A stretch of 64,000 bases of DNA from Fennellomyces sp. T-0311 (GCA_025266875.1 JALLLT010000072.1:23501-87500); one strand, 5' to 3'; numbered from the stretch's first letter, positions 48,001 through 60,127 are shown. Notes: generated by a model from the letters alone, not told the origin. Numbers and translations are program-made.

Positions 48001-49204
48001 GAGCTATAATTATCGCAGCGTAATTCCAATGTACGTACTTTCCTGTGGAATTTTTTCTAACATTCACATGTTAGTGGTGAATACGCGTTAGCTCTGGATT
48101 GTCTATCACTTGCTGTTACTAACCTTTCCATGTTAGTAGAAGTGATATCACAGGCTCCAGTGGCATTTTTAACGCCCTTAAGCAGACCATCAACATAACG
48201 CCACTCGTCTTTGTTGTATATTCTGAACTAACCGTCTGTATGAATTACACTTTGGTACCCAACTTTTTTACTACTGGATGACTCTTCAAAATTGCGAAAT
48301 AAACGAAAACAAAGAATGGGTACGGCAATTCAATTAGCACTATTGACTGCCTTGCACATAATCCAATGACAGAAGCTCACTATCTATACATACTCTCACG
48401 ATAACGAAAAGAAATTGTCAATTCGTGTTTTCTTTCGGTATCGTATATTAGCATCCGATACGTCTACATTACTCGAGCATCCGTCGAGAATGTCTGCGCA
48501 AACTGAACTTGCCATTCACATGGACCGCTATCCGTTTATGCCAGCAAAAGACCAGCAATTGATACAATCAAGCACATGCAGGTGTTCGGTATTCAGGAGG
48601 GTTCGTTCATTCTATTATACGACTGTATAAGCTCTCGGCCAAAAGCAATGAATTCTTCTCCGGCTTGCGGTAGCAGTACTGTAATCATTCAACTGAGGTA
48701 CTATCAGATCCCAAATATTCTTTGCAGCATCTACACATCCATTCACGCAAATGAACAAAACTATCTGCTACATCAATTGAATACCATTCAAGTTGTGCAT
48801 ATCTCCTTCATTTGGAATAGTCACATTCAATTTATTTACCTTTGAAATGTTCCAATATTTTGCGACATGAACATCTTACGGAGTTCTTAGACGATGATTA
48901 TGGATGATCATGGCCGGAATAAACGATATCCGTAGACTTGCTCGAACCGGTGAGTGCAGTGGACGCATAAGGCCAAGGGTGATATTTTCCATTCGACTTT
49001 GGCAGCTGGGCATGGTGACACGGGGTGGTTTGGCACGATTGGATTGATACGGTCGCGGGGTGTACAGGGATGCAGATGCAAGTGACTGCATCGTGTAGGT
49101 ACTTGCACCGGATATGCGAAAACAAAAAAAAAAGAAAGTGCCGCGGGTGATGCATTCCGTTTTACCCGGGACCGGCTGCATGAACGAGGGATTGAAATAA
49201 TTTA
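45083..49204. other. Long gene-poor stretch
   Basis: About 4 kb of AT-rich DNA without a supported gene, apart from a GC-richer patch at 48880-49190. That patch has several overlapping minus-strand frames, but none shows a domain. No tRNA, transposon end or tandem repeat was recognised. Confidence 0.5.
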
Positions 49205-50107
49205 TTAAGTAGGAAGAAGGGAGCTAGCCTGTCGACCAATATACGAAGCACCGTAACGCAAGGTCGAGGTGCCTCCGGGAATGTAGGAGCCAAAGTACCA
49301 CACCAACGCGATCAACTGTGCGACGGCGGATAGAATGGTAAGGATATAGTTGCGCGCCTGGATTGAAAAAAAAAAGAAAATCATTCAGATGGATGAACAA
49401 TGGGAAATAAAGTGAAACGTACGCCAATCGAAAAGTACAAAGTCAAGGCCATTGTTCCCAAATAAGAAAGCGAAAACGGCAGCCGCTCCATCGAAAGCAT
49501 GTGTCGGATATGGGTCATTGGTCCACGTAATAAGGCGATACTGACAAGCACCAGTATACTGCCCACTGATACAAAAAATGCTTCAATGATCCGTCAAACG
49601 CTGGAGAGATGCACTTACATGTGAATGTTGCAGCGAATTTTCCTGGACTTATTGGCAGAACCGGTAAGAATAAGAAAAAGGCCTACCTCCTTTTGTGTTA
49701 TCAAAGAACCATGAAACCGACAGGTCACGAGGACTATTTTACCAAGAAGAAACAAGCTACGCCAAGCGCAAGACAGAGCCCACACGCCATCACTCGCTAA
49801 AAATCGGTGCAGACCATCAGTTGGACGCACCCTCTCTCTTGCGGGATTGTGTGCAATGGTTTACCTCGACACGAGACAACTGATACCATGGTTCTTCTTC
49901 TTCCTCGACATTCATGCTGAGGGGCATGTAGCCCTGGACACTGGTTGAAACATTCGAGAATATGTTGGATGCTTGATCGCGAATGGAAGCAAATGGATTA
50001 TTGTTTGCTGGAGGGGTATCGGTCGGAAGGGATATGCGCGGTGATGATCGTGAAAGGTTAAATCCACGAAGGGAATTGTGAAAGTTGTTCTGTGCTTGTT
50101 CGCTCAT
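49205..50107 (-). CDS. SFT2: SFT2-family Golgi traffic membrane protein
   Basis: Five exons: 50107-49865, 49796-49743, 49682-49619, 49565-49423 and 49357-49205, 218 residues. Sft2/SFT2D proteins are four-helix Golgi membrane proteins that help retrograde vesicle fusion. The cytosolic N-terminus ends in the acidic EEEEEPWYQLSRVER lead-in. Four membrane segments follow: ACGLCLALGVACFFLAFFLF, FTLGSILVLVSIALLRG, LSYLGTMALTLYFSI and ILTILSAVAQLIALVWYFGS. Family motifs GPMTHIRHM, ERLPF and SYIPGG are all present. Choosing the GGTAG acceptor at 49683 restores the PISPGKFAATFTLGS region in frame; later acceptors break it. All introns are 53-68 nt. Confidence 0.9.
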
Positions 50108-50629
50108 TTATTTTTTTTTTCTGATTCAACCCAAACCAAGAAACCCTAAAAAAATGAGAAAGTGTTTGCTGTAAGAATGTTCGTGCTACGCTCGCAGAAC
50201 CGGAGTAATTATTTACCGGTCCAGGGCTGCATGGCGCACGCCCACAGACAACAAAGGAGGTAAAAAAACGAACCCTTAAAGGCATAAAGTGCAGACAGTG
50301 ACACGATCAACAGAGGGCTGTTATGAAAAAAGATAACGGCATGAAGAGAAGGGGGATGCTGATAACGAGGCGACGAGATATCTTGATATGGAAGAAAGAA
50401 AGGCTTGGGAAATGAGGCACAAGCATTATCAAGTGAACCTTGTTGCGGGCGATAAACGATCAAGAGGTGAAGATACGGTCTATCTTTCAAGATCCAACCA
50501 CGATGGGCGACTCTTTTGAACGGGCCATTGCTTATCAGTGGTGGTGGTAGCGAACTCCGTCGGCCATCGAAATTCATTTCAGATAACAAGCGAGTGGCAT
50601 CCCGACCCGTCCAAACCTCTTTTTTTCTC
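50108..50629. promoter_or_regulatory. Divergent intergenic between SFT2 and the next gene
   Basis: 522 bases between two divergent starts, holding both promoters. The minus-strand frame at 50209-50679 overlaps the neighbouring start, shows no domain and was not called. Confidence 0.5.
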
Positions 50630-52281
50630 ATGAACACGGTACAATCAGAAGCCCATGAGAACGAAGACTGTCTGCTCAAGGCGGGTATTCTTGGGCACTT
50701 TTACCAGGCGCAGGCCGAGGACATTCTGACGGATGACGACCTGCTGGATCTATTCCGCATTGTCAAGCAAATCTTGCGAAAGAAGCCAGACACGGACCGA
50801 GTGGCCAAGCTGCTTTTCTGCATATCGTATGCGTTGGGTGACACCATCAAGTTTTGCAAGCCCATGCACGACGATCGAATACTATTCCGCGACCTGAATC
50901 ATCAATTGGGAACGGTGGTTTTACCGTCAGGCACGAGTTCATGCTGTTCCACCTATGTTGAAGAAGATCAATGGTCTTCCGCGTCCGCCGCTTCTCCTCT
51001 TTCCCGCATCTTTATGGATTCTTCGGCTTCTACCACCGACAATACCTCCACCGAATCCTTTCGGCCTTATACCCATTTCCAGCCACCACCAGCACCATCA
51101 CAACCCGAAGATCCGTTACAAAAGTATCCCCATTTACACACCTTGCTGTCCAATGCCTTGCGCGGGAATCCAGGCGAGGTGCTCATGGAACCCAAACAGC
51201 GCGGATTTTATTACCAGGATGGCCGAATAGCCCGCGAACCCGCCCTACTCCAACGTTACGCAGAACAAGGTGTTCTTACACAAGCGTCGCTGATGCGAAA
51301 ACGAAAACGACAATTGCCCGACATTCATTTTCCCTACGAACTCGCCAGCTTGCCTGCACCTGCTAAAAAGCCCAAAATCCCTCATCGCCACGGAGAGTTT
51401 GAACAGAGACGTAAGTTTTTTTTTTTTTTGCAAGAGTGTCTGGGACCACCGTGAAACTAAAAAGGACGAGGGAACTTGTCACAGGGGATGATATCATTAG
51501 TCGCATGCGAAGCATCACTCTATCTGACCTAGAACAAAAAGCCCAACGGTTACCTGAAGATTTTGTGCTGGCGATCGAACAAGCGGCTGATGTTGAAGCC
51601 GGCGAACGAACAGCAGAAGAAGCGGCGGATCTTCTTGAACCCTCGTTACGCATACTCACGATCCATTCCAACATGAAACCGCATTTGGACAACGGCATGA
51701 ATCAGAACGGCATCTACTACAACGCCGATTACTTTCGATTGTATTTGGCATTCGATCAGTTCCAGCGCCATTTTGGCATCCTGTTTCCCAACGAAGTGGT
51801 CAAGGTGAACGAAGAGATCGACTCTACGAACGCCAGCGAGCGTGATAGGGAACGCAATGCCAACATGAAGGCGTATCGAGGATGGATCGAGCCGTTGCTG
51901 ACGGAAACCAACTGGGCGGCGTTTCGACGCAACATTGTTGTCGGCGAGCGCATGATGCAATTGACCAAGGTGGTGGGTCAGGGCGTCTTGCTGATGACCA
52001 AAGAACTGTCGGGATCCAAGCTGCACTTGACGTTCACCAACAACGAATGGGAGGATTTTATCAATGGTTTGGAGCAAGGCAAATGGGACGATACCATCAA
52101 GTGGGAAAGCGAACCGTTGGCTGCCAAAGGAAGAGACGGCGAATCCATGCTGGTGACCGAACTCCAGCGAAAGTTCGGTACGCATCACTGGTTTACTCCT
52201 GACGGCCATGTGGCTCCTCCCGAAGAGCGTCGCATATCGTTGCGAAGTAGTGCGCGGTTCTCGCAGGTCGATGAAGCGTGA
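50630..52281 (+). CDS. Uncharacterised nuclear-type protein
   Basis: Two exons, 50630-51410 and 51485-52281, joined by a 74-nt phase-1 intron (GTAAGT donor, GTCACAG acceptor), give 525 residues. I do not recognise the family. The N-terminal third is helical (ILGHFYQAQAEDILTDDDLL, VAKLLFCISYALGD). A Ser/Pro-rich linker and a basic stretch with KRKRQ and KKPK (possible nuclear signal) follow. The C-terminal half is helical and acidic, with conserved-looking WIEPLLTETNWAAFRR and an FTNNEWEDF motif. GC content is high and the frame is clean over 800 bases, so it is a real gene. An earlier acceptor would give an intron of only 26 nt and was rejected. The 3' end lies 71 bases from the convergent SCY1-like gene. 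Confidence 0.75.
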
Positions 52282-52352
52282 AAAAGTTGTGTACAAATAA
52301 ATCTGTATGTTTTTTTCTTTCTTTTATTTATTTATTATTGATTATTGACGTT

Positions 52353-55300
52353 TTAAATCTTTTTGGCGCCAATGCCGCTCTTTTTCTTTTCACGTAGTTC
52401 AGCCATACGCTGTCTTCTTTCTTCTCTTCGTCGTTCCATTTCTGCCCGTTTTTCCTCTTTGGAAATGGCCGGTTTGTCCTCTTGATCGGGCACAAAGGCT
52501 AGTTTTTTTTCACACGAACCTGTTGAGCAACGCGTTTCAGTAAACTTGTGAATGGTAACGTTACCTAATGGCTTGGGCTGTCCCAATTTCATTGGTGCTT
52601 TGGTCGGATTGGACGGTGATCCAAACGAGGACACAGCACGTGCACTGTTTGCTGAGGACGGGATGATGGATGTGATCGGTTCCGGTTCAGGCACAACGGG
52701 TGTGTCGAAGGGTTCTAGATACATCCACATTGAGCCTTTTTTCTGTCAACTTTTTTTTTTCTCACGACGGTATTACCCCATCCATCGTTCTGTTCAAAGC
52801 CAATCAAATCGTCCTTGTCGTTGTCCCAACCATTCGTATCCTCCATGTCCACGGGCGCAAGATCAAGTCGGCTGGGTGAGGGCTTGTCGAATGGTTCTGA
52901 TAGGGAGGAGGATGCCCGGCTTGGGGCCACCGGATTTACCTGAGGATGATCGATTTCTCCACTTGGCGTGGTGAACTGTGCCAAATCAACCCCCGCCTTT
53001 TGTTTTAGCAACCCAACTTATTGATGGCTTAAAGCCCACTTACTCTGGCATTAATAGATGACACGGCCCAGCCGGCCAATCCCTTGGTTGCTTCTCCAAA
53101 CACGCCCGTCATCGACACCGCGGTTTGTGCGTTGGCTTCTGTATTGGGTGACGGCGTGCTTGTGGCCGAGACAGGCTCTAGTGCCGTATCCGGCTACGTA
53201 TTTCCAAGTGTGAATGAATCAGCATTAAAAAGAAATGCCCACCTAGCAAAGTTACCATCTTTTCAGCGTGTTCCTGTATACGGTTGACAAATGCATTCAT
53301 GGCTTTAAACGCCTGTACCCGCACCGTCCTATCATTCCCACCTTGAGTCCTCCTTGTTTTCCATCAAGTATTGCTCCCTCACTCACTTTTCTTTATCGAT
53401 CAGCACTAGGGAGATGCAAGGAACAATGCGACTCGAACATTCTTGGGCATCGTAATATTCCGCCGTCGCTGTTGTTGTTGTTTTTTAAAAAAAAAACCTG
53501 TAAGCAAAAGGGGACCCTTGCAAAGGCTACAAAACCCACCCATCAACGCCATGAGCGCTGCTATCCGCGCATGATGGAAACCGTCCCTTAATCCTCTCGT
53601 GAATGCAGGAACCAGTACCTTCTTTCGAGTCTATCCATGGACGAACCAATCAGCACCAAGCCGCTTGAAAACAAGAGACGCACCACATTACCGCGTCGGT
53701 CAAATGCTTTGCTATTTTGCCGAGACAAATGGTTGTGTTTGTGCGAATGCCCGGTTCCTCATCCATCTGCAATTTGGCTAGATACTTGAGTAGGTCGTAA
53801 TTGATGATACGATCGTTAAGCTATGACACGACGGGGCGATCGTTCAGCATCTGCAGCGTATCCTTCCAGCAAACCATGGACTTGCCTTGGGAACAATGTA
53901 GAGGATGGATTTGATGGTTTGTTCTCGAATGACAGGGACGGTATCGGTAAAACCCGTGGCGACGTGGGGGAATATCTGATTGCTGACGGCCTTGTTGGGT
54001 ATATGATCAATAAACTTGTGAATGTTTTCCAATAGACTGACACGAATGGCGCGATCGGGTGAAGCAAACATGCGAACAATGGGATCCACAATGACCTTAT
54101 CGTATTCCTCGGTATCCAAATGTTCTCCAATCTTTAATATGGCGCCCAATGCCTTGGCGCCGCCGGAGCCAAACTCGAACGCCTTGACCAATTCGGGCAA
54201 GATCTTGTACTTTGCAAACGGGCCCGGAAACGTATCAATGGAGCTATCCAACTTTCTGCCAACCGTCGCACGCAATGAGATTGAGTGAGTTTCGCTCCAT
54301 GGCAAGTCCGAGAAAGTGTGTGTGTGTGTTTTACCTAAAGAAAACTTCTCGTTCGCCTTGATCCTTGATACTGATGTTTTCCAGAAACAAATTGACTTGG
54401 ATAAAGTCATCTCTAAAGAATCCTCCTGGTCGCAATCCTTCGTCGAGGAACGCGTCTGCGTCTGCACGTCCGCCCGGGGACGGTCGCAGTAAGGCGCGGT
54501 AGATATCGAGCATGGAGGGAGGAATGTTGCCGCGTTGGGTCAAGAGTCGGTCGGTGGAGTCGAATCGGTTGTTGTATGCTTCGTACACAAGACAACCCAA
54601 GTGATAAGAGTCTACAGCAGCCGTAGGAAGACTATTTTTTTTTAAAAAGACGATGAATTCATATGCGCTTTTTTTTTTTACTATGCTGCTTTTCATTGCT
54701 TACTCTTTGATCACCGTCCATCCTGACTTTTTTACTTCGGGTGGAGCATATCGATTGGCTTCGGGCGCAACACCCCCGAATGTCTGCCAACGTTAGCATG
54801 AATCCAATGGCACACCCATTCCGCCCTATTTTACCAAGATCATTGGACTTTCATCCTTCATGGACGAAAGTAGCTCGAATCCACCCAGCTTCCATTCTCC
54901 CGCGGGGTTGATAAAGATGGATGATATGCGCACGTTGCCATGGACCATGCCGCAGTCGTTGTTGATAAATTTCAACGCGTTCTAACACGAGTACGTTATA
55001 CACCGAGGAATGCATCAAGGAGAATGGAACCTTACGGCGACCTTGTACAACCCCCACAACGTCAAGTGGTCGTCGGGATCTTGGTTCAATTGATTGGATA
55101 ATGGTTCGATAGGATCGGTGACAAACATAATCGCTTGATCTGTCTAACAAGACGGGACCGGGGTGTTCTTTAGTGATCGCTCTCTTTCTCTGATCTCCTC
55201 CCTGGATATTCACCTCGACGCCGTCCAAGTAGCGAAGTAGATCGGGATGACGGATGGTACGCATACGCTTGAAAGCATTGCGTGCCAACTGAACTTTGTC

Positions 55301-55551
55301 TCGATGTTTGCCGCAGTCGAACGAAAAGATGGATACTTTGGACCCATCGTCCTGGTTTTGATCACGATTGTCAAACAATAAGAAATACACAAAAGGGGAG
55401 TTTTATCTACTTTTCGTGTTCCGTGATGCAGGGACCAGATGGATTGGTCTTCGTACCATTCCACTTTGGCACCCACGGTAAAAGGAAACGACGCCGAATC
55501 TTTGCCGAGAAGCGACAATCCGCTTTTCACAAAGCCGGATAGGAATGCCAT
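52353..55551 (-). CDS. SCY1-like pseudokinase (Cex1/SCYL1 family)
   Basis: Fourteen exons give about 802 residues, close to human SCYL1 (808). Exons: 55551-55411, 55351-55214, 55143-55036, 54981-54835, 54783-54704, 54631-54335, 54255-53886, 53820-53692, 53630-53540, 53468-53387, 53328-53256, 53193-53044, 52996-52777, 52735-52353. The N-terminal kinase fold (1-270) lacks catalytic residues: HGNVR replaces HRD and GGFELL replaces DFG. HEAT repeats follow (TNTTICLGKIAKHLTDA, FHHARIAALMALM, VRVQAFKAMNAFVNR), then a disordered acidic, tryptophan-containing part and a KEEKRAEMERRREERRQRM coil. Family members link COPI vesicles and tRNA export. Intron 7 begins GC (GCAAGT, 53885). The 41-nt intron at 52776-52736 is unusually short and is the weakest join. 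Confidence 0.88.
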
Positions 55552-55680
55552 TGATTACGAAAAGAAAAAAGAAAAAAAGTCGTAAAGGGTTGCAAAGCTC
55601 CGCCTTTCGTTTCTTTTTCTGTAACTCTCTCTGTCTCTCTCTCTTCTCTTTTTTTTTGCTGCGCTTAATCCATTAAAACA
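55552..55680. promoter_or_regulatory. Compact divergent promoter (SCY1-like / ULA1)
   Basis: Only 129 bases separate the two start codons, which point away from each other. The DNA contains a CTCTCT repeat and T/A runs. Both transcripts must start inside it or inside the neighbouring gene. No named factor site was recognised. Confidence 0.65.
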
Positions 55681-57784
55681 ATGGCGACAGTACACGTCCC
55701 CTCGTTAAAAACTCAAAAATACGACAGACAACTTCGGTTCGCCTCTTCCTTTCTTAAAAAAGAAAAGAGTGACTGAAAAACTAACGTGTTTTTTTTAGTT
55801 TGTGGGCAGCAACAGGACAAACGGCTCTCGAGAATGCGAAAATCTGTCTTCTCAACGCCACATCGACCGGTTGCGAGATTTTAAAGAATCTTGTCTTGCC
55901 AGGTAATATTGTTTTTGGAATAATAATATATAAAGCACCACTAAACCGTTCTGAGTGGACAGGCATTGGCAGTGTTACTGTAGTTGACGATGCGATTGTC
56001 AATGACACAGACATTCGAACCAACTTTTTCCTGGACCCGTCCAGCATTGGCAGCTCCAAAGCGCAAGCGGCAGCCACATTATTGCAAGAATTAAACGAAG
56101 ACGCGTCAGTCTCGTTTGAAAACAAGGTTTCTTCTTTATTTTTCATGCAAAAAAAGCTTGCAAACAAAAAAGCTGAAACAGTTTTTTGAATGGTAGAGTG
56201 CTTCTCAAGTCATCCACACGCAACCTGAATTCTTTGAATCGTTCTCCATGATTATTGCATCGAATCTCGTCGAGCATGATATACTGACACTGGCGGATCT
56301 TTGCGACAAGTTGCATAAACCCCTCATGATCGTCCAATGCAAAGGTCTTTGCGGACTCTTCCGAATTCAGGCACCGGAGCATGCTGGTAAAAATAGAGGC
56401 CACGATCATGATGTCAATGCATAACTGATCCAACGCATGTCTCAGTGGTGGAAACACATCCCGAAAACGTGGTCGATCTTCGACTGGGCTGTTCATTCAA
56501 AGAACTGCTGGCGTATGCGGATACCGTGGATCTGGAGCAGCTGGATCAAACGGATCATGGCCATGTGCCCTTTGTGGTAGTACTGTTAAAGTACGTTCAT
56601 GCCTGGAAGGACCACCATGATGGTCTACCGCCGCAAACGTATGCCGAACGGAACGAACTGAAGAAACTGATTATGGCTGATATGCGAACGCCCGAAGAAG
56701 AGAACTTTGAAGAGGCCATTGCCAATGTCTGGAGATTGTCTTCCTCATCCACCGCAAGTTATATTTCACCTAGAATCTCTCGCGACAATGATGCTGACCT
56801 TTTTTTTTTCGTCACCTAGGTCACATCCAGTGTCCGCGATGTCTTGAACGATCCAGCCGCTCAAAATTTGGAAGCCAATGCAAGTTTTATTTTTCTGGGA
56901 TATAAAAACGGGTTAAAGAAAACTTACTCGCGAAACAGTCGGATAGTTTCTGGATCATCACTAGAGCAGTCAGGGAGTTTGTCGATAACGAAGGTGAAGG
57001 ACAGCTGCCGTTGCCAGGTAAACTGCCCGATATGAAGGCAGACACTACAAATTACGTCAACTTGCAAAACGTGTACGTAGTAAAACAAGCTATATCAAGG
57101 AAAAAAAAAAAAGAAAGCTAAAAAGAAAAGAGGCGGACAACAGGTATCGAGAAAAGGCATTGGCAGATGTAGCTGCAGTCCAACGCCGGGTCAAGACACT
57201 CCTGGAAGGACTGAACATGGCCAGAGATAGCATACCCGACAGTGCGGTCGAAAGCTACTGCAAGAACGCGGGCAACATCAAGGTATTGCGATACCGAACC
57301 ATCAAGGAAGAATACGCGAATCCAAGAACGGAAAGCATTGCTTCATGGCTCAAGGAAGATGAAAACATCATCTTTTACATTCTATTCCGCGGTGCCGAAA
57401 AATTCGCCGCCAAGTACCATCGATACCCAGCTGACGACGCCGATATCCCGTTACTCGACGAACAAGCGTTGGAAGTCTTGCAAGATATTGGCGTGTCGGA
57501 TGCGCAAGAGTTGCTGCGCTCCGATTTCGCACGCAGATGCGTTAAGAACTAGTAAGTTGAAAAAAACGAGCCATATGACGTATCTATGCGGTTTGTTGGA
57601 CTAAATGCCTACGAAAATCGCTAGCATTCGATTCGCTGACCGTGAAATGGCGAACGCTGCGGCGCTGGTGGGCGGCCTTGTGTCGCAGGAAGCTATCAAG
57701 ATGATTACGCGACAGTACATTCCCATCAACAACACCTGTATATTCAACGGCATCGCGTCGACCAGTAACGTATATGACTTGTGA
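55681..57784 (+). CDS. ULA1: NEDD8-activating enzyme E1 regulatory subunit (Ula1/NAE1/APP-BP1)
   Basis: Nine exons: 55681-55736, 55799-55902, 55963-56126, 56197-56386, 56446-56753, 56820-56879, 56939-57072, 57144-57551 and 57625-57784. They give 527 residues (human NAE1 has 534). Together with Uba3 it activates NEDD8/Rub1, which modifies cullins and switches on SCF ligases. It starts with the E1 adenylation-fold signature [20 protein letters not shown], then [13 protein letters not shown], the [13 protein letters not shown] block and a C-terminal [21 protein letters not shown], all as in NAE1. The catalytic cysteine is naturally absent in this subunit. Introns 5 (56754-56819) and 6 (56880-56938) both start with GCAAGT, and GT alternatives break the frame. 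The ATG at 55681 gives the family-typical start. Confidence 0.93.
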
Positions 57785-57984
57785 ATGCATCAATGTATCT
57801 ATCTATTATTAAAAAGATTATCAAATGGATCGTATAAACCAAGTGTGTGTGTGGGTGAGTCCCCGCACATCACAAATCGAAATTCCGTCGACAAAGCAAG
57901 AGAAACCTACAGCCTTAAATAGGCTCAGCTCCCTTTTTTTTCCTTGCTTTGTTCTGTTTGCAACCACTTGTCCCCATTTGACCA

Positions 57985-58724
57985 ATGTCTTACATTTCCT
58001 CTCTGAACCTTCTGGGTACAGAGACGCCACCGGACATTTCCGAAGAGGCACTGACCGAAGAACTTTCGTTGTGGGCGAATGCACAGTTCACGTTCGACAC
58101 GGAGCCTGGATCCGCTCTCCTTGACGATCTGACCAAAGAGGCGTCCAAACCAAAGTCTGAGGATTTGTTTGCGACGCTTACAGAGTTTGGTAACAAGACA
58201 CTCTTTAAAAATAAAGTGTGCAACCATTGTTTAAACGGATTCCCTTTTTTTATTTTCCTTTAGGACAACAGACAGCATCATCGGGATCGTATCAACCGCC
58301 ACTTAGTTACATTTTGCCACAGCCGTCTCAACAGCATTTGCCACGTATTGCGCCCGCGCCTGTCCACATGGATGGCAACTGGACAACCACGCCGACGCTC
58401 TCGCAGCCTCCGGCTTCACGCAAGCGTAAACAATCCGCACCACCTGAAACCGATGGGTCGGAAAAGATCATGGCCGAAGAAGACAAACGACGTCGAAACA
58501 CCGCCGCGTCTGCCCGCTTCCGTATGAAGAAGAAGATGCGGGAGCAGGCCCTGGAACAGACGGCCAAAGAGATGACTGTCAAGGCCGACGAACTGGAGAA
58601 GCGTGTCAAGGAGCTAGAAATGGAAGCCAAATGGCTCCGTGCACTTGTCATTGAGAAAGATCCAAAGCTTCTAGATCTTGTGGAGAGTGACAAGCCCACT
58701 AATGCCACGTCTTCTTCCTCTTAA
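57985..58724 (+). CDS. bZIP transcription factor, CYS3/Zip1-like
   Basis: Two exons, 57985-58189 and 58264-58724, with a 74-nt phase-1 intron, give 221 residues. The basic region EEDKRRRNTAASARFRMKKK is almost the same as in Neurospora CYS3 and S. pombe Zip1. A leucine zipper follows (LEKRVKELEMEAKWLRALVIEK). These factors activate sulfur-assimilation genes and respond to cadmium, and CYS3 is controlled by F-box ligases. The N-terminus is acidic and probably activates transcription (PPDISEEALTEELSLWA). It is shorter than CYS3 and lacks its long linker. A sulfur role is inferred from the DNA-binding region only. The promoter lies in the 200 bases after ULA1. Confidence 0.88.
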
Positions 58725-58916
58725 ATTGTGTTTATAATCTATTGTTTCCCGTTCATGTACCTCTCTTACTCTTTTTTTTCAGAAAAAAAATACTCAACCC
58801 GGACTCTTATCTGGAAAAAAATTGCATCGTTTTCAAACGGCCTTGCGTGATTGTGAAATTGTCATCAGTGATTGGCCCATTTCCCACTGTCATGTCTCTG
58901 TTGCCATCTATTGCAT

Positions 58917-59224
58917 TTATTGGTTATTTTTCAGTTTCTGTTTGGTCTCCTCCTGCAGATCCTTCACCGGCCGATCATGCTCTTGGTCCGCTTTGACCTG
59001 TGATACCCAGTTACGCTTCGTTGCACACATCTTTTTTTTTTCATGTACGTTACCGCTGCTTCACTGGACGATGCCAGCTTCTCGTTCCATTCCGAATTCC
59101 CTTTCTTTTTCTGCTTCTCTTGTTCTTCCTGAATGACTTTGGGATCATTGTCGTGCATATGCGAAGTCGATGACATGAATCGCTGCTGGCGACTGGCAAG
59201 AGGTCGTACAAATTGTTTCAACAT
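58917..59224 (-). CDS. Small conserved mitochondrial-type protein
   Basis: Two exons, 59224-59054 and 58997-58917, with a 56-nt phase-0 intron, give 83 residues. The N-terminus (MLKQFVRPLASRQQRFMSST) is basic, with no acidic residue, and looks like a mitochondrial targeting sequence. The rest is a charged helical protein with WNEKLASSSEAAVKADQEHD, a pattern I associate with short fungal mitochondrial proteins of unknown role. The exon join keeps the A-V-K-A-D run intact. It converges with the bZIP gene 192 bases away. The function is not known. Confidence 0.7.
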
Positions 59225-60127
59225 GATTGTTTGGAGTAGTAGTAAAAAAAAAGAAATAAAAGAAAAGCAATTATGCAAGTTGCGCTATAATTATTTTTTT
59301 TTATGTGGTAGTAGGGTGTCATGGTGACATATTGCGTTTCATAGCGTCATTGTTGCCTCAGACTGGTTTCAGACCCCACCCCTTGAACTCCATCTCTAAT
59401 AGCTCCTTTTAGCATCTCCCACCTTTTGTGCTACTTTTTCTTTCATGCATTGAAACGAAAAGAAGGTTTCCCTGCCATCTGCGCGTGGCACTTTTCTTTA
59501 ATTTCGTGGGAAACCACTGATCTTCCATCAGATCTTTTTTTGAGAGGCCCCCTCCTTTTTGTTTGCTTTTTTTTACTCGCTTGATAGATGCTTGGTGCTA
59601 TCTTTAGTGCAATCGCAAACCGTCGCCGAGATTTTGGGAGGCGGCATATTAATCCACGCATTAACGTAGCACATTCAGAGAATGACGTAGGTGTATCCCT
59701 GATGCCGTTTGCATGTAAACGCGTAATTATTAGCGAATGATCATCCCGAATACGTTGCTCGTATTGTTACGTGTTATTATTAAAAAAAACGTGCTTTTTT
59801 GGTACCTCAAAGCCTGCTTCTCCACTCAATGCTTCGATCACGCGGGTAACCATTTTTAACCTCAGCCAAAAATGAGTCTCTCCGATATTTTGGCGCATGG
59901 ATCAATACAAACTAAACTTTCAAGGCAAGTGCCTGGATGCACGAATTCTCAACTATACTAAGCGCTGCAATGCAACCTACATGACATTATCAAGGGAATC
60001 TATGAAAGAGGGCCAATTGCGAATAACACGTATGTACCCATTGTGCCATGGTTGTGCGGCAGCACGAAACATCACTAGACCAACATAGCACATCCTTAAA
60101 AAGTGCATGACACGTATCAAAATTATA
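59225..60127. other. Intergenic, no supported gene
   Basis: Upstream flank of the small mitochondrial gene and left flank of the Tc1/mariner element. Pyrimidine-rich with T and C tracts. The minus-strand frame at 59443-59661 has no domain. Confidence 0.5.

Noticed and set aside
51646..52296. 216-codon minus-strand frame
   Set aside because: It is opposite the second exon of the uncharacterised gene; the plus strand has the splice support and codon bias.
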